A stretch of 64,000 bases of DNA from positions 45,365,363 through 45,429,362 of the forward strand of contig NC_061812.1 in the NCBI RefSeq assembly GCF_021462225.1, given 5' to 3'. The position numbers and the translations under genes were made by a program. The notes below the pieces were generated by a model, which saw only the letters and a program-made list of their open reading frames with translations, ran no database searches and was not told the DNA's origin. This DNA comes from Girardinichthys multiradiatus. Lineage: Eukaryota; Chordata; Actinopteri; Cyprinodontiformes; Goodeidae. Of this stretch, positions 54,745 through 64,000 are shown in pieces (positions within the stretch are counted from its first letter, which is position 1; each line of letters begins with the position of its first letter).

Positions 54745-55820
54745 AGGTTTGGCGACAGTTTTGCTCAGTTCTAGGAGCCAAGGTATCACTGACTTCAGGC
54801 CACCATCCCCAATTTAATGGACAAGTAGACAGACTCATCTCCCTTCAGTTGAGTATGCTATCAACTCACAGGCCTCGTATTCTACAGGAGTTTCCCCCTT
54901 TGAAGCTTCATTAGGGTACCAGCCACCTTTGTTCACGGCTGACGAGGTCGACGTGGCTGTACCCTCTGTTCACCATCATGTTCGCCGATGTGAACTGATG
55001 TGGAGACAAACAGTTCAGGCGCTCAATCGGACTGTGGTCCAGAACAAACGCTGACCGCAAGAGACAGCCAGCTCCTGTTTATCAGCCGGGACATCCCTCT
55101 CAAGGACCGCCAGGTAGCGGTTTTTTTTTACTTCTAGTAGGCGCCTCTGTGGTAGCTAGTCAGCCAGCCTCGTATTAATTAAGTTTATGTGTACTTTGCC
55201 TTCGGCAACATTTAACTTGTTTTTTGTTCTTCTTAGTGAACTGAACCCGCGACTACCCGGTGGCTTCGTTCAAACACTAACTACGTTTTCAAGGACCTTC
55301 CAAGGATTATACCGGCGACTTCCTGGAGGTTACCCAGGGTGGCCCCGGTGGCTTTGTTTCACACTAGCCTCGCTCCTAGGATCTCCCCAGGAAGGATCTT
55401 CCACATACACTTGCCCGACGCCGAACTCTGGAACTTCCCCGGCTGGCTGCTTCCGGACCCGGATTCTCCAGAGACCATTCAACCTAACCTGTCCACCCTC
55501 CACCTCTCCGCTGACGCTTGGCCTGCACTCCAAGCTCTAATCCAAGTAACTAAGAAATCATCTGACTTACCATTGTCTCTATATCCACATCTTCTCCAGT
55601 CCGAATCCCTCTCCTCTTGGCGGATTGCCTACTCCCTCCTAGTAAGAGACATTTCACATTTAAGTTCCGGTTTTGTTTACTGTGCCACTTACCTGTCGTT
55701 TTTCCTTACAGTTGTTCCTGCACACCATACCGATCCATTCTCCTTAAATAAACCTTTTTCAAACTTGTACCCATTTCCCTTGAGCGTGATTCTGCATGTG
55801 GGTCAGAGCCATACGTAACA
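54745..55820 (+). mobile_element. Ty3/Gypsy-like 3' end: pol remnant plus LTR
   Basis: Integrase coding (54745-55110) leads into a pyrimidine-rich LTR with a polyadenylation signal (TTAAATAAACC, about 55744) and a terminus TGTGGGTCAGAGCCATACGT-AACA at 55820. The LTR left edge is not certain (about 55140-55190). The LTR differs from that of the 45.6-kb remnant. Confidence 0.7.
54848..55053 (+). pseudogene. Gypsy integrase C-terminal fragment
   Basis: The frame [49 protein letters not shown] is the conserved end of the integrase core and the following helices of fish Gypsy elements, ending in a stop at 55051. Just upstream (about 54796-54830) [13 protein letters not shown] is the core motif in another frame. 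Confidence 0.8.
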
Positions 55821-56867
55821 CTATGACAGGTGCTATAAGAATATAATTTTTGGAAATAATTTTGTATTCAAGGATTTTAAAAGAATTAAATGTTTTATAT
55901 CTTATTTAAATATGATAACCGCAATATTCAGTAACTTACAAATAGATTGGTATAAAATTAGTAAGGTGATAACATACATAAATGCAAAATTCTCAGACTT
56001 CAGGGTTTTTTTCTGATCGTCTGCATATTACATCACAAGAAACTTCAAACAATCCACACAAGTCTCAGTACACCATAGGCAAGGATAAAGTCCAATATTA
56101 AATGGCTTCTGGGCCCTCAGGCAACAGTGCATTAAAAACAGGCAGTGTTCCCTGGTGGAAAATCCTTGAAAACCTATGAATGAGCCAGGGACACTTCAGA
56201 GAGCACAGTTCGTGGCAGCATCCACAAAAGAAAGTACAGATCAGAAAAAAGCAAATAATACAAAACCAGCCAAGAAACCTGGTAGGAAAGAATTTACAGC
56301 TACAACTGTCTGCGTTCTGTTAAATCCAGCATCATATTCACATGCTCCTGGTTAAAGAGAAATGAGAAGGCTGCCATGTAAAAGACAGCACCTGTCTCTG
56401 ATAACAAACTACCCACCACAGAACATCATTTTAGACACAATCTAGTATATTTGAGCATGAAATGTTATAGACATGTATTACAACAGTATGAGTGTGCAGT
56501 AAATCAGTAATGAAGCTGCCTGCCACTCCCCAACAGAGAAAGGGAAGTTAAGATTAAGCCCCTTAAAACAGCAGTCAATAGCCTAGGAAAGATCATCATT
56601 TTGTTGTGTGATCTAAACATGTTCTGTATTCCTCTTTTTGAAAGATAGACTGTAAATATCCACTAATAGAGCATTAGGAACAGTTTTAACTGTTTTAAAA
56701 TGTTAAGAAATATAAGGGAGTATGTCTGACTAGCTTGTTAGCTACCAACACTCCTGGGGGTTTTCAACAAGGTCACATTGATATGAATTGTGAGTAAGCC
56801 CACCCCATGGCATGCAAAGCAACCCTATAAATGGATTGTCTCAGAATGCTTCACAGGTGTTACAACA
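55821..56867. other. No feature recognised
   Basis: AT-rich DNA without named repeats. Confidence 0.4.
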
Positions 56868-58400
56868 ACCAGCCCCCTGAACCAGGAGGTGGTCCACTTC
56901 CCTCTGGGGGCGGAGACAGGCAGACCCAGCACCTGAACCTGGGCTGGGCTAGGCTGGGCTGGTGCCTGAACCTGAGAGACCCTGGCCCGGACCCGACCCC
57001 CCACCCTGACCCCAGTCCCCAACGTCCCCCATCCTCATCTGGAGAGGGGGACATGTACAAAAGAGGGGTTTACATGGTCCAAACTAGCTCGCCAACCAGA
57101 GCTGCCACAGGATGAAACAGTCCCAACCCCCCAATGAATTCTGATCCTAATACCATGAGCCCCCCACTCCCAATAAACCCCAAAATTAATTTCCCCACAG
57201 GGCCACCCTCAACCAGGACACAGATATTGATCACGTGCCCCTGAACCCAAATGCCATGAATCCCCTCCCCAATGCACAGGGGCAAACCCCCACAGATGAG
57301 CTCCATACCCGAAAACCCGACGAAGCCACACACACACACAGAGCCAGCTCCACACACAGCCCTGCTACAAGCAACGCCACCGCATCCTGCCCCCCACCAC
57401 ACTGCGCACCGCAATGGCAACACAAGGGCCCGTCGCAACGCTACCCAAGCCCCTGCCCACAGGCGCAACAGGGCAGACACCACCGAGCACCGCGCCCACA
57501 ACAGAACCCCCGACCCCACACCAAGATGGGACAAACACAACCAGCAAGAGGTCTCTGGGCAGCAGCAAGCACCCAGGGTTGGTGTCCCGCACCACACTCC
57601 CAGCAACCACACAAACACACCACATCCCCGCCACTCAACCATCCAGCCAGCACCAGCAGCCCCAGCCCATCAGTTGATGAGAGGGAAACATGCACCAGGT
57701 GGGTAACCGGGCCGGGCAGGCCAACCGCTCCAGGCCAAGCACAACCTTCCAGGTGTCCCAGTTCAAGCACAAAACATGCTCCACAGCCCCACTCACCCGA
57801 CTGACAACCGCAGCCCAGCCAGGGTCCAAAGCCACAGAAGACAGCATTGGAAGTAGGCCACCACAGCACGTCAAGGACCGGGCACCCTGCAAACCCCACA
57901 CCCAAACCCCGGAGGTGCCCTGGCATGCCGACCACCAACACTCCTGCACGGTACAACCCGCCACACCAAGAAGGCTGGCCGGTCAGCCCCTCCACCAATG
58001 CAAAGCCACATCCCAATCAACAACACACACTGCCAAGTCACTGGAGCCCGGCGTCCTTGCAACCGACTGACCTGGCACCAAAGCCAGGGAAGAAGTTCCA
58101 AGGAAATCCAAGCAATCCCGAGAGAGCTGAAACACCAGCACCAGATAACCCCCAAGACCCCAACCCCAGTGCAGATCCCGACCAGAAAGCCCGCTCTCGC
58201 GGCCTCTGACCACAGACGTCAAACAGTGAAGGAGGGTGTGAAAAGACCCCAAGCCTTCTTCCACTCGCTCAAATGTGGTGATCATGTGTATTGTTTTAGT
58301 GTGCATTTAAGAATGTAAAACAGGTGGGGAAGAGAGTCTGCCATGCCCCCCCCCCCCAACCCCCCACCCCAAATCCTCAATATCTTCATGCAACTTAAAC
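56868..58400. repeat. GC-rich strand-asymmetric repeat (copy 2, inverted)
   Basis: C-rich on the plus strand; reverse complement of 33838-35362. It has no Tc1 shell. A C10 run lies near 58347. Proline/threonine-rich frames (57235-57804, 57690-58070, 57847-58209) match parts of the minus-strand frames of copy 1 but switch frame along the alignment. Confidence 0.8.
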
Positions 58401-58414
58401 CTTAAACCTAAGAT

Positions 58415-59275
58415 TTCCTTTTTTCATCTCCGGAACATTGCCAAAATTAGAAATATCCTATCTAGGAGTGACGCTGAAAAACTAGTCCATGCATTTGTTA
58501 CTTCAAGGCTGGACTTTGTAATTCGTTACCATCAGGATGTCCACAAAATGCAGTTAAAAGCCTTCAGCTGATTCAAAATGCTGCAGCAAGACTTCTGATG
58601 AAAATTAGAAAGAGAGATCATATTTCTCCTATTTTAGCTTCCCTTCATTGGCTCCCTGTTAAGTCCAGAATAGAATTAAAAATTCTCCTTCTCACATATA
58701 AAGCCCTTAATGATCTAGCTCCATCATACATCAGAGATCTGATTGTTCCATATGTTCCTAACAGAGCACTTCGTTCTCAGACTGCAGGTTTACTGGTGGT
58801 TCCTAGAGTCTCTAGAAGTAAAATGGGAGGCAGATCCTTTAGTTATCAGGCTCCTCTCCTGTGGAACCAGCTCCCAGCTTTAGTCCGTGAGGCAGACACC
58901 CTGTCTACTTTTAAGGCTAGGCTTAAAACTTTTCTTTTTGATAAAGCTTATAGTTAGAGTGGCTTAGTTTATCCTGAGCTATCTTCCTTATTTTTTACCC
59001 CCGTCTGCTTCCCTCCCTGTTGGTTGGAGTAAGGGGGAGTCAGGTTTAGCCTAAACCGGCTCAGTTATGGTTGAGGTGCAAACACACACTCCATTTCTGC
59101 TACCTGTATGACCCCTTCTCTTTTCCAATGGTTATAATCAGTCTGACAGAGGGAGGTATCCCAATCATTGTGGTTTTTAGTATAACAATGACCATCAGTG
59201 GTACCCTTTGTGAGACAACATGAGTTGTGAATTGGCGCTATATAAATAAAACTGAATTGAATTGAATTGAACCCT
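58415..59275 (+). mobile_element. L2-like LINE 3' end
   Basis: RT C-terminal coding followed by a 3' UTR and the tail TTGGCGCTATATAAATAAA with (TTGAA)n. It begins where the GC-rich repeat ends, so either the LINE is 5'-truncated there or the GC-rich DNA interrupted it. Confidence 0.85.
58598..58957 (+). pseudogene. LINE RT C-terminal region
   Basis: 119 codons open: RDHISPILASLHWLPVKSRI, KILLLTYKALNDLAPSYI, GRSFSYQAPLLWNQLP and STFKARLKTFLFDKAYS, the ordered C-terminal signature of fish L2-type RT. Upstream (58436-58590) the preceding block (NIAKIRNILSR, LVHAFVTSRLD) is readable with frameshifts. The polymerase palm is absent. Confidence 0.88.
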
Positions 59276-61310
59276 TGGGCCTACTTGACCTTGTTCACAC
59301 CAACTGAGCATCTCACCTTGAGGTTCTTGATGATCCAGACAGCAGCTCTTTCAGATGGAATGTTCCCAGCAGCAACCTTCTGTCTGTAAGACTATTTTGT
59401 TGCAATTAATGGTGGTTGCATGCTTTTGTTGGAGGTACCATTGATAACACAAGAAGACAAAGATTTCAAGTACATCTGCTCCTCTATTATAACAATTAAT
59501 GTTAATGGGATTAAGCCTGTATATTACTTTCATCTTGACTATTTCTCAGCTTCACCGGTGCTGATGATAAGACTAAACTGAAACAAGAGTAACTGATCAT
59601 TTCGTGTTACACTGTCAACAATGTTCACCTCAAAACAAAAGGCTTAAATTTTCCATCACACTTTAGGACAAAACCCAACGTAAATAAGTAACAACAGTGG
59701 CAGGCACAAGTAACAAAAAATAGAAGGTGGCAGTACTGACTGAACTTTTGTCACAGCATGACATTCTCACATTCTTTATTGAAAGCACCTGCATCACAAA
59801 AAAGTTAAACTTTGGGAAAACATTTTGCCTTCTTATCTACAGCAGGTGCTTTTCCACAGTTCCAAAAGTGACTCAATATTGTGGTAAACATGTCTGTTAT
59901 AACGTTGCTGGAATTGAATTCAAGTGAATTTCTTGAGGTTTAAAGTTTTAGATTTTATTAAAGTCAAAAAAACTGCTTAGAAGATCTGAACAACAGGAAA
60001 ATAAACACATTACCACTGCAAATGCTCTAAATGGCTCTAAAACATTTAATGTAAAAAATTCTTTCTTCAGTTTTCTGTTGTCAATCAAATCAAAATTCTT
60101 GATAACTAAATCATACATCAATTACACTGGACTAATGTGTCAGTATTACAGCATTTACACAAGTGCTATTAAAATATGGCAGCAATAATGCAACGCTATT
60201 AAGAAGCTCTGTCTGCCTAGATAAATATCCACTGACCTGGGTCAGCCAGATGCTTGAAACTAAAAGTAACACTGACGGCTTGTCCTACTTATTTTGACAT
60301 TTAATTCCCAGTCAGTTGATCCTGAAATATAAAAAAAATAATAAATTACTCAAGAGACAAAGGCAAAATTACAGTGCCCCGTCCAGATACAGCATCACGC
60401 TGTTTTTTTCCCAAACTACTTATCACAGTATGCATCCACTGTTCAGAACAGGAGCGCATCGAAAGAAATATGCATTCTTCAAAGATGGCACAGAACTATG
60501 TGTTCACCGAACAGTTTTTTTTATACACCAACAAGGCAAGCATACAGTGTAACAGCTCAAGCCAGGAATTCACAAGGTAGTGTGTTTTTCCCCATTGTTA
60601 GCAACTGTTTTGGACAGGCTTTGTACTTAATTTGTACACAGAATTCACAAAAGTTATTGTAATAAATCCATGCAGATTAAGAGTGTACTGCTATTTACTA
60701 TAGCTGTAATATACATAAATATAAATGGGGTGGACTTTTGACTAAGTGCATGCTTAATTCCTAGTTTTAATGTGGGCAATCTCTCAGCACACAGAGACAC
60801 TATTGACTCCATAAAGCTATCTTTAGAGCAGATATGCCTTTGCATTTAGTCTCAGAATGAGAAGGGCATGTAAGGTCAGCTTTGCAAAAAAATGTAGCAC
60901 CTCCAAGCTGCATTGATCAGCATATAACAGAAAATGAAGTATACCATAAAGACTGGGATATGTCAGAAGACAGTTTCTCACAGGAGGTGTAAAACAGGGC
61001 AGAGGTACGAGTGACAGAGAGGATGATGTGATATTTTCCTAACAGCAGCTCATAATTTCATCCTGACATCACTCCCCACGGAGTTTAACACCCTAATTGA
61101 TTTCTCTAACATGACACCCAAACCCTGTGATTTTGGTGACTTGAATGTGTGAGCAACGGAAGCAGGTTTAAATCCATGGTTATTCTCAGTGCACTAACTT
61201 CTGAAGGAACTGTGACACGTTCTCAAGACTAAAACAACTTATTGATAATTCAACCTGGAAAGATTCACAAAGAGAAGACAGGGATGCAATTAGAAAAGTT
61301 TATTATTGAA
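59276..61310. other. Repeat-poor stretch; no gene recognised
   Basis: No transposon motif seen. TTTTATTAAAGTC near 59953 and AATAAATCC near 60661 could be polyadenylation-type words, and the texture resembles a 3' UTR, but no adjoining coding exon was found. Confidence 0.35.
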
Positions 61311-61950
61311 TGTTTATTTCTTTGGCGCTCGGACCCCAGTGGAAGACGTGAATGCTGAGAATGACATGCACTTGAATGAACATCTTAGGGTTAGATTTAA
61401 AGATTTCTTCACCCTAAAAAAAAGAGGCCGAGGCTGGGGCCGAGGCCGGAAATGAGAAAGGAGGGGAAGTTATTGAGGTTTATAAAGAATTCGAATAACG
61501 GGCATGAAGGTATGATTTGAGCCTAGAGAGAAGGAATAAGTTAGTGTGCCTGACAAGGCGTCGATGAGGCAGTGCCTGACGAGGCGTCAACGGGGCTGAA
61601 GATCTAAAAGACAGGAAAATAATTAATTAACGTTCTGAGCCTAGACAGAAGGAATTAGTTAGTGTGCCAGACAAGGCATAGATGGGACAGTGCCTGACAA
61701 GGCGTAGATGGGGCAGTGCCTGACAAGGCGTAGATGGGTCTGAAGATCTAAGAAAGGAAAATAATTAACGATGGTGCCTGTAGAGGAGAAAAATGAGGCA
61801 GGGACTGAAAAGACGAAGCCTAATTGAGTACTAAATGGCAAATCTATCAGGAAAATAGAATGAAATAAAAGGGAAGAAAGAATTGCAAGGGGTGGAAAGG
61901 ATAAATAACGTAGAGAAATGTAGTTTGTAAGTAGGCTATGAAAGCAAGGA
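61311..61950. repeat. Unclassified dispersed repeat with internal tandem units
   Basis: 61311-61425 matches 17108-17222. Further right a 118-bp period starts at 61519 and 61637 (GAGCCTAGA-AGAAGGAAT-A). Nested in it are five 26-bp units of GCCTGACAAGGCGTAGATGG type (about 61548-61742). No coding motif. Confidence 0.7.
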
Positions 61951-61955
61951 AAATT

Positions 61956-64000
61956 AAAGCTGCAAGCAGCGTTGAAGGCCCTCGCCCCTCAGCGCAACTC
62001 GGACTGTGAAGCGACCGCGGGAACCTGGCATCGCCGGCTGCACAGCACCAACGAGGCCGTCGCTCAATTCCAAATGTTGCGTCTAGGTGGCACTGTGAGC
62101 GTCATGTCAAATGATCTTCGGTCATACAGAGTTCTGGTTTTGCAAAAAGCATTCAAAATTGGGAGTAAATCGGACCTTCCAGATGGAAGCTGCACCCACT
62201 TGTTTGTTTGTGGGCGGGGCTATAAGGATGTCATTAGTTGACCGTGTCAACATGTCCATCATTAACTCATGATCATGTATACTACAGTTCAAGTGGATCC
62301 GATGATGTATGAGGGAGATATAGCCCTTGAAGTATGCTGGGGACGCTGTTGATCCAAATTCCAATGTAATCCAATAGAGGTGTTTGGGGACTGAGAAAGA
62401 TCAGCCATATTTATTTTGGAGTGAATCAGACCATCCATGTGTAATTTAGAGCCAAACGTATGGCCATGGCGTGACATCAGAATTCGCCACACACCCTCCA
62501 GTGGAGCCAATCAGTATTGGTGACTGTCTTACACCATCATGTTATCTTGGGACAGTTTCACATTGATTAGGTGAAGAACATCAATAATTGACTCTCTAAA
62601 GGAAAACATGACACTTCCTGTTCTCAGGGGGCGGGGCTTCGATCATGTTAGCATCTGACCAGTGAATATTGTTCAGGCCTAGAGGCAGATCAATCCCAGA
62701 ACGTTTTATGTGTCAGTGACTTTCCTTGTAGGAGCTATGTCAATTTAGTATTTTATGGCGAGAAGTCATATTTTGAGGCGTGGCCACGCCCACACGCTTT
62801 CATGTAGCAAAACGTTTTTGATAACTATTGATCCCCAATGCCTTAAGAGTATACTGAGTGATTTTCAAGTCTCTAAGTCAAAAGCTGTAGGAGGAGTTTG
62901 CTCAGATATGCGGGCTAAAAACGCCCAAAAGAGGATCAAAATGGCAACTTCAATCCAAAATGGCCGACTTCCTGTTGCGTTTGGACTAAAGCTCCAATAG
63001 AGTTTTTTATAGGTCCTGAGAAGTTACATATGTGTACCAAATTTCAGATTCCTCGGTCAAAGCATGGCTTGGGGCTGATTTTTTCTAATTTTGTAGGGAG
63101 CGCTGTGGACGAATTAGGCCACGCCCACCGAATATGTCATCAGATCTCTGTTGGGGACTGGACAAGGATCAATCACATTAAATTTGGTGCAGATCAGATG
63201 ATCTATGTGGAAATTAGAGCCAAACGTATGGCCATGGCGTGACGTCTGACTTTGCGGCGCCACGGCCACGCCCTTTTATGAAAAGTTATTGTGCTTCAAA
63301 CGAAGTTAGACCCACTAGTTATCTGTGTTCTGACGCAGATTCAAGTTGATTGGGTGAAGAGGGTCAAAGAGGCACCTTTCCAAGTGAAAAAAGTGACTTC
63401 CGGTTCTGAGGGGGCGTGGCTTTGATGATGTCAGCATATGACCCCATAGGATCGTCGGGAAGCCAAAGGCCCTCCTTCATGGCAACTTTGGTGTGATTTG
63501 TATTCTTTTTGGGAAAGTTATTGCAATTTTTCACTTTTGGCGCGAATGCCAAGTTTGTGCCCCGGCCACGCCCTCTAAACATGCTCAAAAACTCACGATT
63601 TTGATAACTTTTAATCCCCCATCCCTTATCTGCATATTGACCAAATATGAAGGCAATAGCTTAAAATCCCTAGGAGGAGTTTGTTAAAGTTCGAGGTGAG
63701 TAAAAGTGAAAAATGGGCAAAAATCGGCCTTTAATCCAAAATGGCCGACTTCCTGCACGTTTTAGGGCATACCCCCAAGATACTTTTTTTCTTGGTTTGA
63801 GGAGCTCTAGCAGTGTGCCAAATTTCAGATCTCCACGACTTACGGTTGGGCCTATCTCACGTTTGGGGGTGTGGCTATGTGGTTTGGCCACGCCCACTGA
63901 CAACGACATTATGGAACAAGAATTTTACGCGGGGGACAATTTTGGGTAAAAGCGTGTGCATCTAGGGGCTTGGCAAAGTCCCTAGATGCGTGTTTCCTGT
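61956..64000. repeat. Long dispersed repeat with a duplicated ~780-bp module; runs off the window
   Basis: It starts at AAAGCTGCAAGCAGCGTTGA, a word I associate with a common fish repeat. Ordered landmarks recur about 765-785 bp apart: GAGCCAAACGTATGGCCATG (62449 and 63220), CTGTTCTCAGGGGGCGGGGC / CGGTTCTGAGGGGGCGTGGC (62620 and 63403), TTTTGATAACT (62815 and 63599) and AATCCAAAATGGCCGACTTC (62952 and 63733). CCACGCCC and TGGCCACGCC words are frequent. No coding motif. Confidence 0.75.

Overview
This window looks like intergenic DNA from a teleost fish. The evidence is the repeat content: at least nine kinds of Tc1/mariner transposon, L2-type and Rex/CR1-type LINE ends, tRNA-headed SINEs, Ty3/Gypsy and retrovirus-like LTR elements, and a GC-rich dispersed repeat. 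I find no complete host protein-coding gene, rRNA, tRNA gene or CRISPR array. Almost every long open frame is transposon-derived, low-complexity, or a shadow. All family names rest on recognising motifs and terminal repeats by eye; no database search was possible.

Layout. 1-8.6 kb: Tc1-type elements in both orientations, one nested in another, ending in the best-preserved Tc1 copy (7076-8623). 8.8-11.9 kb: a minus-strand L2 LINE, an AT satellite, and a Tc1/LINE chimera. 13.6-17.0 kb: a degenerate ACATGTG-rich array split by an LTR element (13764-16516) whose minus-strand ORF carries four tandem peptide repeats. 17-27 kb: SINEs, LINE ends, several decayed Tc1 elements, a solo LTR and a possible TCTCGCGAGA promoter. 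27.4-31.6 kb: two loci of a retrovirus-like family (one with a primer-binding site matching tRNA-Asn), then a composite made of two segments that also occur at 46.9 and 48.4 kb in the opposite order. 31.6-35.8 kb: three Tc1 families end to end, the last a Tc1 shell holding about 2.1 kb of GC-rich DNA. 38.3-39.6 kb: a retroposon with a LINE-like tail and a predicted small membrane-protein ORF. 40.0-41.9 kb: a full-length solo LTR of the tRNA-Asn family. 45.6-47.2 kb: a Gypsy remnant in the order integrase-LTR-gag. 50.7-52.6 kb: a 21-bp minisatellite in two blocks. 52.7-54.3 kb: a Tc1 copy and a broken THAP-domain gene with promoter-like motifs. 54.7-59.3 kb: Gypsy pol plus 3' LTR, an inverted second copy of the GC-rich repeat, and an L2 LINE end. 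61.3-64 kb: two further repeat families, the last running off the window.

The most unusual items are the permuted composite (31011-31553 against 46872-48579), the LTR element with a duplicated host flank, the membrane-protein retroposon, the GC-rich cargo in a Tc1 shell, and the adjacent perfect hairpins. The stretches 35.9-38.3 kb and 59.3-61.3 kb are the longest parts with no recognisable repeat and are the likeliest to hold host non-coding sequence.
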